NCBI GenBank assembly: GCA_015680685.1
Contig: MNCI01003091.1
Location: 1-41,608, forward strand
DNA length: 41,608 nucleotides
DNA from: Gnetum montanum
Taxonomy: Eukaryota > Streptophyta > Gnetopsida > Gnetales > Gnetaceae
Reading direction: 5' to 3'
Both the position numbers and the translations under genes were made by a program. The notes below the pieces were generated by a model. That model was given only the letters and a program-made list of their open reading frames with translations. It did no database searches and had not been told where the DNA came from. Position 1 is the first letter of the stretch, and each line of letters starts with the position of its first letter. Positions 10,461 to 21,739 of the stretch are shown one piece after another.

Positions 10461-11503
10461 CTAGTGCTAGATAATAGATTTTCACTTTAGTGTATCAGGT
10501 CTCATGGGCTACTAGTGCATGGCTAAGGTAGTATATAGGCATTACTGCTTCATCATCACATTTTTGATAGAGTAGAAAGGCAATGGATGTATCAGATATG
10601 GCAAGATAAATGTAAAATGGTTTATCATCTTTTGGAGGATAGAATGTTGGCAGTTGTGTCAACTCTTGTTTAAGGTTTTTCAAAGGCCTCTTTGCATTGA
10701 CTTATCCACTCCTAGTGAACTCCTTTCTTAAGCAAGTGTTGCATAGGCTATAACTCATCCATAAGCCTAGCAATAAATCTATGAATAAACTATAGTCTAC
10801 CTTGTAATCCCTAAAGCTCCTTAAGGTTATTAGGTACTGCTAATTTGGATATGGCTTTAACCTTATTAGGATCTATGCATATCCCTACTTCAGAGACTAC
10901 AAAGCCAAGCATCTTATCGATGTTGACATCGAAGACATATTTCTTAGGATTGAGTCTAAGATCATATTTGAGGCATCGTTTAAGCACAAGGTCTAGGTCA
11001 TTAGCATGGTCATTGAAAATCTTAGACTTCATGGCTAAATCATCTAAGTAATTCTTAAGCAAACCTAACATGTAATCACTAAAGATGTAGTCCATGGCTC
11101 TCTGGTATGTTGCTCTAGCATTCTTAAGGTCAAAGGGCATGATGGTATAACAAAGACTACCCCATGGGATCATAAAGGTTGTGCCAATTTGGTGCTATGG
11201 GTTGATCCTAATTTGGTTATATCCTGAGAATCCATCCATAAAGGACAATAAGGCATGTCTGGCTATAGTATCGCTAAGTTGATCAATACTAGGCAAAGGA
11301 AGGTTATCCTTGATGGTTGCTTTATTTAGGACTTGAAAATAAATGCAAATATAGATACTCCCATTTTTCAATACTAGGCAAAGGGAGGTTATCCTTTTTT
11401 CATTACCAAGATTTCTAATCTTAGAAATCTTAGAAATCTTGGTAATGAAAAAAGTCACTTGGTAATGATAAATAAGAAGATAGTAACATGGGAAAATATA
11501 CAA
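10461..11503 (-). pseudogene. pol: Tat-type gypsy reverse transcriptase-RNase H relic
   Basis: Read leftward from about 11360, it starts NGSIYICIYFQVLNKATIKD, then LPLPSIDQLSDT and SFMDGFSGYNQIRI, the N-terminal RT blocks. Next comes IMPFDLKNARATYQRAMDYI, then the catalytic YLDD (11050-11039), then LRLNPKKYVFDVN and GFVVSEVGICIDPNKVKAI. After a stop the connection domain follows (GLQGRL, FIHRFIARLMDEL), then the RNase H start (PFYIYLAISDTSIAFLL, YYLSHALVAHET). Block order and wording fit the Tat/Ogre branch of Ty3/gypsy. It has frameshifts and stops and is inactive. It is flanked on the left by B's LTR and on the right by element C, which inserted near it. It could be part of the autonomous partner of the Tat-like relic downstream. 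Confidence 0.85.
11394..11454. repeat. Perfect 23-bp foldback with a 28-bp duplication inside RT
   Basis: Arms at 11394-11416 and 11432-11454 are perfect inverted repeats around a 15-base spacer. The left arm overlaps a second copy (11369-11396) of the RT segment at 11284-11311, with one mismatch. It breaks the RT frame. Together the inverted repeat and duplication suggest template switching during repair. Confidence 0.85.
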
Positions 11504-11863
11504 GGCAAAAGGACCACCAAGATCAATGTATGCATGACATTTTAATTTGAGAATTTAAAAGGTAAAAATTAAAAACATTCTAGTACTAGAAAGGAAACCA
11601 AAGATAGGTCATTCATTAAATGGTAGGTAACATGGTGGTATGTAATAACTAGAGCTACAATACAGATAAGAATGACTATGAAGCTTGGCTAGTATCGGTA
11701 TATTCATGTGGACTGATAATCTTTGGGAGAGCTATCAATTTGAGGTGGTCATCATTCAAAGATTGATGGGTTAGGTTTAGTAGTAGTAATCATAAGTTGT
11801 AATATCATCAAATTGAAGAGCAACCTTAATTTCATCCTTTAGGAAAATAAGAGCATTAGTAGA
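11504..11863. other. Unassigned flank of the Tat-type relic
   Basis: No domain is recognisable in any frame. By position it should be the region upstream of RT in the minus-strand element. A short open stretch near 11800-11863 (sense LIFLKDEIKVALQFDD) could be real but is unidentified. It ends at the GTAGA target copy of element C. Confidence 0.3.
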
Positions 11864-12855
11864 TGATAAAGCATTAATTGGTTGTGTTGATGCAGGCTCT
11901 TCGACATAGCCACTTCAAGGTAGCACTTTTGACATAATTGCCTTAACATAGCTACTTCAACGCTAGTGCCTCAATGCATCTACTTCAAAGAAATTATGTC
12001 AACTAGTTCCCATCGACTAGGCCTCATTGACTAGGTCCTATCAATGCATGAAATGATGCATTAATGTGGCCCCATCGACATAGTGTCTATTTTCACCTAT
12101 AAATATACATGCTATTGCCATGTATTGGCATTATTTGGTCAATAGGGTAGCTGGGCTCTTGTAGTTTTATTTTGTAGTATTAAAGAATAGTTAATGAGTG
12201 CCTATAGTGTGGATTTGAGTTAGTTTTATGATGTCTTATTCAAGTGGCAATGTACTTGGACACATTCCATGAATGGTAATAAGATCAAGATTCATTTTTA
12301 TTCATTTTTCTACTTTGACTTAGATTAAATTTACTTTCCATGCAATTTATATTTCATGTACTTAGTTAATATTTATGTTTCCATGCATATTAATGAAGTG
12401 GAAAAATGAGTGTGACCAGTTTCAAGCATAAACATGTATTCACTTGGTAATCCCAATAGCGTTATTTCTTGGTTCACCTAGTAGCATAGCACTTGGTAAT
12501 CCCCATAGTGGATGCATGGGTTCAAGATGTATATGGTAAGCTGGGAATGGACACTCATTTCCTGTGGGCTAGTTTAGACTTTACTTTCCATTGTTAATTA
12601 GTTTAAATAATTGATTTCTTTATTATCATTAGGAGTAGCATAAGGTCAAAGCAACATCTAGAATCATATGTCTTACTCTGGACTAAATCATATGTGACAA
12701 ATCTACCACTAGTCTAAGTGGGAAGACAATGAACTACAATCAAGGCATAATGATCTAGATCCCACAACTAGTCCTATATAGGGAATTTAACTAGATCATT
12801 TTTGAATGCTTGTGACTCGTATGTTTGGGCATAGGGGATACCTCACTGCTCATCA
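11864..12855 (+). repeat. 5' LTR of element C
   Basis: A 992-bp LTR from TGATAAAGC to GCTCATCA. U3 (11880-12075) carries degenerate repeats around TAGCTACTTCAA in place of GATATC units, then CCTATAAATATAC near 12098 as TATA. Middle blocks such as TTGGTAATCCC are shared with B, A and E. Confidence 0.85.
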
Positions 12856-12856
12856 T

Positions 12857-12874
12857 TGGCATTGTTGCTAGGGA
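12857..12874 (+). other. Primer binding site of element C
   Basis: TGGCATTGTTGCTAGGGA follows the LTR after one spacer base. It is close to the tRNA-Asp-type site (TGGCGCCGTTGCCGGGGA), differing mainly by transitions. Confidence 0.8.
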
Positions 12875-12980
12875 TGGTGCTAGTTATCTAGATTAGTTAT
12901 ATTATACATTATCATTGTAAACACATTAACGATTTATCTTTTGAAAAGTATTAAGTCACACACATTATAAACCAACAATA

Positions 12981-15667
12981 ATGTCTCTTTTACAAGGAAG
13001 TGATAATGCATCATATGAAGAGAACATTCATTGGAGAACTAATGAGATATATATTGAAGAAAATTAGAGTGACCAACCTTATGTAGGGGTTTCATATATT
13101 TATGATCACCCTGACTACACTCAAGGACTACATTCATCTAAGGTATATAATTCTAGAGGAGATGAGGTAAGTGCTAGACCAAGGAAGGCCTCAAGGCCTA
13201 GGACCACCTCAAAACTTGGAAAAGATAAATCAATGGTTCATTGGGAACACTATAGAAGCCATGGCAACTCTCCCAGTTCCTCATCTTTCTCTTCCTCTTA
13301 AACATCTAATTCTGATGAAGATGAACATAAGTATAGAGATAGAGCTCCACTATGGGGTCAAAATAAAAATAGAAATTGAAACTATGGCAAAATCAAAGAC
13401 ATCAAAATGAACATACACAAAATTGTCACAATTAGATAAATAAAAATAGAAATTTTCATCATGACATGTCTGATGATAGTAAACCCTTATTGGCCACTAA
13501 GAGCATGACATAGATCATAGAGGTAATTAAAATACCCCACAAGCATCACAAGGATAGTAACATCAAAAGGCTTGATATGAATAACATTCCTAAATTTGTG
13601 AGGCTATGATTCTAATCCAGAACATCATTTGTAGCTCTTCCATGATGCCTAGATATTAGAAAACATTGAAAGTGGGTGGAAAAAGCTTCAGCTCTTTCTG
13701 AGGATACTAATAGACAAATCCAAAGTGTGGTATAGATCGTTGAAACCAAATTCAATCCATCAGTTGTCCACAATGCTAGAACTCTTCAACAAAAAATATC
13801 AAACCTATGCAAGGATGTCCAACATAAGGAAACAAATCCAAGAATGGAAATAAAAGAAACATGAACCCTTGGATATGGCTCTAGATAGATACTATTCTCT
13901 ACTAAATATATGCCCAAGCCATGGTTTCTCTCAAGGAGAGCAACTTTTCCACATCATAGATGGGCTTCATAGTCAAATGAGAGAGACCCTTGGGATGTAT
14001 GCTCAAGGTCAATTATATGAACTAGGAACCCCTTAGATCTAAAATATAATTGAGCGTGTGCTAAAATAAGGAGAGCTATGTAAATGGGAGAATGTTGAGA
14101 AATATCACTAGGACCCAACTCTTCAAAAGAGGAAGGTCCATATCTATGATAAGGAAAAAGAGGCAGCTCTTGATGAGGTGATTTCACAAGGAACCTTGTT
14201 AATACAAAATTCTATCAATGAGCTTAAAGGTTAGAAAAGATGTCAGAATGGATAAATGATAAAGTTACAACATTTGTAGAAATCATAGAGGAGAGAGAAA
14301 CACAAAATGAATCAAGTGATCACAACAAAAAGAGAAAAAAGAACCAAGAAACCGGTAGGAACACTTATCGACAAAAAGGGAAAATGGTTGTAGAAGAAGA
14401 GGCTATAGACTCAACCACCGAAGAAGATGATGGATGTGACATCTGCATATATGACCATCCAAAGGGCTATTGCCTAGTCAGGTTACATCTACATGAGTAT
14501 TGGGCCTTTGCATTGAATTCCAAGATTGTACAAAAGAAAATGCCTAGAAAATTACCTTTGTCACAAGGTAATCATAGATAGTTCTACAACCAATTGTACT
14601 ATCCTAGTGGGACTTCTTATTAACCTCAAAACTACAATCAATCATAGTGGAAAAATCCGTAGTTGTGGGAGAGGCCATCATCAACCAAGAACTACCCTTA
14701 CTAGTAGCCAAACCTATACAGATATTATGTTCAGCAACCTATTTCTCCACCTAATTCTACTTTCTCTACTTCAAATCGCTACTACCACTCTCCTAAATAT
14801 CATTGACTCATGACATCTCCTAAACAATCACCACCTCACACCTCTCACCCTCCATCATATCCTCAATATTCTCATACTTCCCTTCATCATATGTCACCAC
14901 CAACAACATAGGAAGGTTCAGCACCACAACATTAATGAGAGAATGCCACTTATGTTGGGAACATACACAGAAATGATAATGCCAGTAGATCTCCACCACA
15001 ATCTCAGAAACATCCTTTCTTTATGATGGTTCCAATGCATAATCACAACACTTGTGTTCCTACTAACTCATCCAAACCAACACAATGTCAATCAAGTGCA
15101 ACACCCTTCCTTTCACAACTATTTCCTTTCAATCTTATGTAAGGGCCAACATTCGTTGTTACTCCAACACCTAATAAAAGTGATAAATTTAGTAGTATGG
15201 AGAGATAGAAGAATCCCTGCATCACTACTAATATTAAAGGGTGCAGTTGCGGGCTAGAAATTCAAAATATTAACACAACCCACAACAAAGTTTAGGAGTA
15301 AGTGTGTCAACAAAAACCAATCTACGTAGTAGCCACTAAACTAGAAGACATCTAGTGGTTTGAAAATGAGAATATAAAATTATTTCAAAGATGCATCGAG
15401 GCAACTGATATACATATTAGTTTTAGACTTAAGAAAATGGACCAAACAAAGGACTTATATGCATTTATCTTACACTTTTATTATACAGCAAAAAAGGATA
15501 TTAAACATAGAGACCTAGAAATTAAAACAAAAAATCAAGAAGAAGAAGCAAATACATCTGGACACCCCCCCCCCTACAAAATGGAAATACCTTTAAGTCT
15601 AGATGAAGATATGTCTCTGAATGATCTAAACAAGACTATCACCAACATTAGATGTGATACCACATGA
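12981..15667 (+). pseudogene. gag: gag relic of element C, Athila-like
   Basis: The start is MSLLQGSDNASYEENIHWRT, with many stops and several frame changes afterwards. The conserved gag domain can be followed from ENIESGWKKLQLFLRI through MLELFNKKYQTYARMSNI to HIIDGLHSQMRETLGMYAQ (about 13650-14030). Near 14437 comes CDICIYDHPKGYC, a C-x2-C-x3-H-x4-C zinc-knuckle-like motif. Next is a Tyr/Asn/Pro-rich stretch (PQNYNQS, WKNP, LWERPSS) typical of Athila gag C-termini, and then a proline-rich tail. The last open stretch ends at 15667. It gives the fullest picture of the family's gag in this window. It is too broken to be translated whole. Confidence 0.75.
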
Positions 15668-17380
15668 TTAATTAAATTAGTAATTATGATAGATGGGAAA
15701 CTAGTGGTATATAACTAGGGGATTGTGTAGTCCATCTCTCGAATGTGTGGTCATAAGATTAGTTGTGGGGGAGATGCTTCATCCTGGTTTAAGAACTAAT
15801 AAGTATTTTTCATCTTTTTTGTTTTACAATTTTTTATCATTTTCCTATTTATTCAAAAAATTTTACATTCTTCATATGTTTTCCATTTCTTAATATTTTT
15901 CTTTTCTTTTCTTTATAATATTCTCTTTTCTTGAGTCATTTTCTTTGTGTTTATGCATGTCTTTTATGTTTCCGTTAATAATATTACCATGTCATGATGC
16001 AAAAGTCAACACTATGTGTTGGGTTTTTTTTCTATGCTATCAAGATGATTGGGAAAGTAATTGTGTAATGCAATGAGACCACCTCATCCATCTCTCCAGT
16101 TCTCTGAATAAAAAGTATTTTTCATGAAAACAATTTGATTCTTCTTTCATGAAACTAAAATTAATCAATGAAAATTATACCTTGAAGAAAGAGGAAACAA
16201 CCAAGTGGGAATGGTAAGGGTGTGACCTCAAGGCGACTTCTTGGGTTTTCTTCTTATCTTCCGTTATGTGTTTTATGACTCTTCTTAGAATGTATCATCA
16301 CTCCTTCATCAACCAATAAAAATAAAGCTTTATCTTTACATGTTGTGGTTCCCATTTCAATATATATATATATTATTCAAAAAAAGAGAAAAGCAAAAAA
16401 AAAATATGGGAATTTAAAGCACACAACTTAGACACAATAATGGGCTATAAGCACTACTTATGGGGCTAGAAAGACATGTTACTCATGCCTAAATGTGCCC
16501 CTCTAACTAAGGCCCTTCCTTCCTTCTTCTCTTTTCCTCTCTTTTTGAAGTGATGATTGTTCTTTAAAGTGGTTGTGGACTCATGGGAGTTCGTAGGATG
16601 GAACACATTAATGCAAGGTCACAATTCATGGTATGGACTTGATTTGAACTTGGATGGATAGATATGCTGATCATTTTAATCACATTTTTCACAAAAACCT
16701 ATTGTGGACATGATTAAGTACCTTCCATCTCAATCTTTGCAATCCCTTCTCATCCCATTATTCACCTTACTGCTACATCCGATTATGAGCCTTTTGGTTT
16801 TATGTAGTATAGTGGAACATCCTAACCATGGCAATTGTGTATTGTTTGGAACAAAGGAATGGTCTACATTTAACTTCTTGGGTGCCCATAGACATCTATA
16901 GAAGTGGTTATGCAAGGGCATTATGGTAGGAGCCTACTTTGGGGAGGACACACTTGCATAACTTTTGTTGATCATGGCCATGAACTAACCTTCACATCTT
17001 CCATAACATTAGTAATGGTTTCTCTAAATTTATGCATAATTTTGGAACTACTTCTCATTCATTTCATTAATTTCTCCTACTTTTCTATTTCCATATCCAT
17101 TAATATTTCTTGACCATCTTTTGAATCAAACCTTTGGTTTTAATTGTTCAAAAATTTATGTGCTTTCGAAGTTACTCTTATTAGTCATGGGGGCTAGGAA
17201 TGTCTAATTTGAAATTTGTCTAACATCCTATTTTCAAACATCATGGTAACTAATTGTAATTGATCAAAATAATGTAAACAACTTAATGATTTTAGTTACA
17301 TCATAGCCTTTAGCATAGTATGCTATCATCACCTTATGCTTAAATGAAAACTAAGGGATCCAAAAAGGATTAATTATTAA
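15668..17380 (+). other. Non-coding 3' region of element C
   Basis: No coding sequence seen. The purine tract ATTAGTTGTGGGGGAGATG lies at 15758-15776, and T-rich stretches run from 15790 to 15950. Position 16201 onward resembles the reverse complement of about 3225-3245, and 16850-17200 resembles 541-1000 of element A. These blocks are conserved between copies although they do not code. Confidence 0.6.
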
Positions 17381-17728
17381 GGAAAATTTACCAAAACTAA
17401 TGTTGATCCTTTGGTGACTACAGGTGATGTTAAAAGAAACACCTAACTTAGAAGGTCTTTTACCAAGCACAAAAATGAAGCTAAGAGGGGGACAACAGAG
17501 GATATGCCCATGGACAAATCATAGCACATACAAGATAGTATCTCAAGCATCACATGTTTTCTAGATCCATGGGATGATGAGAAGAAATTTCTGCCCATCC
17601 TTCAAGAATGTTCTACATAACTAGAAACACATCAACATAACAATAAAAGTTGGATGTCTACCACTACTAGCAACAATAAGAAGAATAATATTTAGTGGAT
17701 TTTTGAAGAGCTTTGCAAAATGTTGTAA
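17381..17728 (+). pseudogene. Short ORF relic before the 3' LTR of element C
   Basis: One frame reads GDVKRNT from 17423, then HKNEAKRGTTEDMPMDKS, then FLDPWDDEKKFLPILQEC and WIFEELCKML, ending at TAA 17726-17728, with about four in-frame stops. It sits where A and 1 carry their extra ORF. Only the start (KR, basic, followed by a Glu/Asp-rich part) is vaguely alike, and no FW...LP segment is seen. It may be an unrelated or very decayed accessory ORF. Confidence 0.35.
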
Positions 17729-17918
17729 TCTTTAATATATGTCTAGTTATTTCATCATTTTGTAATGCATCCACTCAAATAAAATTTTGTAATGCAACAC
17801 TTAGAGTTAGTTAGTAGTTAGCATTAATCAATAATCCCATCATTCCTACTTTTTTGTAAAGAAAGCTTGGTCCTATCCTATTAACTCAAGGATGAGTTTT
17901 TATTCAATCATGGAGGTA

Positions 17919-18920
17919 TGATAAGCATTAGTTGGTTATGTTGATGTAGCCTCTTCAATATAGTCACTTCAAGGCATCTACTTCAATGTAACTACTTCAA
18001 GGCATTCGCTTTGATGTAGCTACCTTAACATAGTTTCTTCGATGTTGGTGCCTCGATGTAGCTACTTCAACACAACTACTTCAAAGCAACCATGTCAACT
18101 AGGCCCTGTCAATGCATGAAATTATGCATTGATGTAGCCCTATCAATGTAGTGTCTATTTTTACCTATAAATACACGTGCTCCTGCTATGTATTGGCATT
18201 CTTTGGTCAATAGAATAGCCAAACTCTTGTACTTTTATTCCATAGTCTTAGAGAATAGTTAGTGAATGCCCATAGTATGGATCGGAGTTAGTTGTATGAC
18301 ATCTTATTCAAGTGGCAATGTACTTGGACACATTCCATGAATGGAAATAAGATTGAGATTGATTCTTATTCATTATATCACTTTGACTTAGATTAAATTT
18401 ACTTTCCATGTAATTTACATTTCATGTACTTAGCTAATATTTATATTTTCATTTATATTAATGAATTGGTGGAATGAGCATGACCATTTTTTATCATAAA
18501 CATGTATTTTCTTGGTAATCCCAGTAGCGTTGTTTCTTGGTTTGCCTAGTAGCATAGCGCTTGGTAATCCTAGTAGTGGATACATGAGTTTAGGACATGT
18601 ACGGTAAGCTAGGAATGGACACTCATCACTCGTAGGCTAGTTTAGAATTTACTTTCTATTGTTAATTGGTTTAAATAATTAATTTCTTTATTATCATTAG
18701 GAGTAGCATAAGGCTAAAGCAACATCAAAAATCATATGCCTCACTCTAGACTAAACCATAGATGACAAAGCTACCACTAGTCCAAGTGGGAAGATAGTGA
18801 ACTATGATCAATGCATAACAATCTAAATGCCACAACTAGTCCCATCCAAGGAATTCAACTAGATCATGCATGAACACTTGTGATTCCTATGGTTGGGCAT
18901 AGGATGTATGTCACTCATTA
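17919..18920 (+). repeat. 3' LTR of element C
   Basis: A 1002-bp partner of 11864-12855. It starts TGATAAGCATT after TCATGGAGGTA and ends CACTCATTA (decayed CTCATCA). It has the same CTACTTCAA-type repeats in U3 and the same block order. Confidence 0.85.
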
Positions 18921-21438
18921 GTAGGCTAAGAAGGTTGGTATAAGACAAAGGAGCCAACGGTGTTATCAAACACCAAAAACTTCATGACCTAGGCATTGTA
19001 ATAATGATGTTTAATTTATAGTTCCTCAATAAGATTTGGAGGAGGACAAGTATAGGCTAGAAGATTTTATTTTTGTGGGCAAGAGGGTAGTGTCACCCAA
19101 GTGGAATAATTTATACTTTTGGGACTGAAAAATGCCTCATAAGTGGTCAAAGCCTCATTTCCCAAGTGAACAAAGTCATCTAGTATCTATATTTGGGCTT
19201 GGGGAGCTCAAAAATGCCTTTTGGAATGAAAAAAAGGGAAATTTGATGGGTTTTATGGGGGGCATACATTTTTCTATGTTGGAAACACATGCAAGGGGTA
19301 GATCTCACCTAGCCCCAGCATGGTAGGATGGGGGTTTTGGAAGCCTTTCAACCTCAATTTGGAAGTGTTTCCCTAGCTTGGAAACTTTTCCCCTAGCCTG
19401 GAAACTTTCCTCCCTTAGTGTGAAATTTTCCCCCTAGCATGGAAAATTCAATCCCCCACTATGGAAGCCACAAAAAGCAAAAATTCATCACTTCATGCAT
19501 TTCAATGTTGAATAGCCACTTCAGCAAGCATGGTGGAGAGCTTAGCATAGAAGACTCATCCCCAGCATGGAAGGTATGCCTCGATTACTATTTATAGTAA
19601 ATGGAATGGCAATGGGTGGAAGTACTTATGATGTTTGGTAACCCCCCAGATTTGGGTATCCATCTCACCTAAATTTGTAGCCAATTTATAGCCATTTTCA
19701 CAACCAAATCATAGCCAATTTGTACCCCATTCATGGCCCAAAAAACCTATAAAAGCTAACCTCAAATACCATTTATAAGTTCTAGCAAATTTATATGATT
19801 CAACAATTTTTCTCAATGTTTAAGCAAATTCTCACCAAAGTTTTGGCATTTTTACAATTTCACACTTGGGGCATTTTCAAGCACTCAATGGTTATTATAA
19901 TCTTCCATGTTTTTATCCTCTTGAAACCCATAGTGAAAGCATAATTACCTTGAGATTTGTGGATTTTTGGTGTCAACACTACACTTTTGAGATTCCCAAA
20001 CCCCAATGTGGAGCAATCTAGCATCCAAATTTTTCACTTTCCTCACCCTTTTAGTAGTGATCCAACTTGTAGATCTAAGCTTGCAGTAGTGAAGGAAGGT
20101 TCGATAACATTAGGAGTGGCTTAGCACCTGGATCATGGAGTAGATCACATTGGCTTCAATGAGCTTTGACCTCTTGCATAAGTGAACCCCCTTTCTACTC
20201 ATCTAGGGATCATTTGTGTACATTTCTCTAACTTATTCTTTATTCTTTCTCAATAAAGTTTTGAGTTTTGAGTTTTGTGTTCAAAAATAAATTTATTTTC
20301 TATGCATTATTCAAATCTGTTTGTATTCCCATGTTTCACATCTCATAAGTCCCTGGTTGATCTACTAGATTGACTAGGGTACCTCAAGTCCCATTTCTCT
20401 CATGGAGGCCCTAGGGATTCATGGTTGGTGAACTACTGCATCAAGGATCCTTGGTTTTTCCAACGATCAAGGTTTTCGACCGTAACAATTTTTCTTGTTG
20501 TTAGAAGGAGGGCCTTCATCTAAATTTTGTGATCAGATCTATTCCTTTTATTATCATTTGCAAGCTTTTCATTGATTTTTTGCAACCAAAACCTTTGAAG
20601 AATTAATGATGATATTTTCCCCCTATGCTCAAAACTACAATGTGGAAGTTTCAGGTGGTTGGGTTTTAACTTTTCATAGCACTTGCTATGAATTTTATAG
20701 CCCAAAGCCAATGTTAATATCGTTTCCTCACTATTGTTTCTTCCTTTTCACCAAAAAAATTTGTTCCTAGTTTCTAAAAGTGGATGGTTCAACTCTTCTA
20801 TAAGTTGGTATCCCCCCATTTTTCCAAGTTAAGAAAATTGACAATTGGCCATAACCAATTTTCATGGAAAAACACCAACTTTCCACTTTATTCTGCAACC
20901 TTTCCCCCATCAACATTGGGGTAGGAGATGTGATATTCCCATCATCTCACCACCCCCCCCCCTTCTTTACCCCTTTTTCCATACCCAACATGGAAGTAGT
21001 GGGAGGCTAGTTTTGGTGACGTTTGAAACCAATTTAATGACCAGATCTACTTTTATTGCAAGTTAAAAGCCATTTTCTAGTTTGTTGAAGCCAAAGCTCC
21101 CAAGGAATCCAATGTTGCCTTTACCCTTTGGAGCAAAAACCTTAGCATGAAAATTGTAGGTGGTTTGGGCATTGAAATTTCACAACATCTACTATGAATT
21201 TCTAGAGCGAAGCTAGCATGGAAGCCTTAATAACCATGTAGCTTTTTCTACCACATTTTTTTCCACTAAACTAACATTGGTTTCCATACCAACCAAGCCT
21301 ACTTTTTCCTCCCTTATGATAAAATTTGATAGCCTACCAAAACCATCTTTGAGAATTTCCAAGTTTTCATTTTAGTCCTCAAACTCCCTCATCCACCCAA
21401 CCCCCTGCCCCCTTCCCCTTNNNNNNNNNNNNNNNNNN

Positions 21439-21472
<34 letters not shown>

Positions 21473-21739
21473 ATGTTGACATAAGAAGATTTGAGATTTC
21501 CACTATCTCATTCCTTTTCGTTCCCCCCTTGCATACCCTGCATAGAGGTAGTTGAGAGGCAAACTTGGGTGAGGCTTGAAACCAACGTTTCCAACATTCC
21601 ATTTCTAGTAAAGGGGTAAATCCCCCTCATCCCCCACTTACTAATTATAGTAAGTACATCAATTTTTGTCATATTCATTTCCTTTAACAATTTCATTCAC
21701 TATAATTTACTCCTAGTTTACCATTTATAGCCTATTTTT
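18921..21739 (+). other. Probable LTR and leader of the Tat-like relic, ends unresolved
   Basis: No gene seen. CTATAAAAGC (19748-19757) could be a TATA box, AATAAA (20252-20257) a poly(A) signal, and CGTAACA (20481-20487) an LTR end, but no clear primer site follows. 19300-19560 is full of imperfect repeats of CTAGCATGGAAA-type text. A matching 3' LTR could not be aligned by eye near 31.1-32.2 kb. Poly-C runs occur near 20951. There is an N run at 21421-21438. Confidence 0.35.
21421..21471. repeat. Assembly gap and (TC)n microsatellite
   Basis: Eighteen Ns (21421-21438) are followed by about 16 TC units. The gap probably reflects difficulty in sequencing the microsatellite. Confidence 0.95.

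Larger units (their letters stand above)
11864..18920 (+). mobile_element. Complete non-autonomous Athila-like element C
   Basis: A + strand element of 7057 bp. Its LTRs are 11864-12855 and 17919-18920, with target copies GTAGA (11859-11863) and GTAGG (18921-18925), one mismatch. The order is primer site, gag (12981-15667), purine tract, about 2 kb of non-coding sequence, a short ORF relic, polypurine tract (TCATGGAGGTA) and LTR. I find no protease, RT, RNase H or integrase. The gag ends directly before the non-coding region, as in element 1. Confidence 0.85.
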
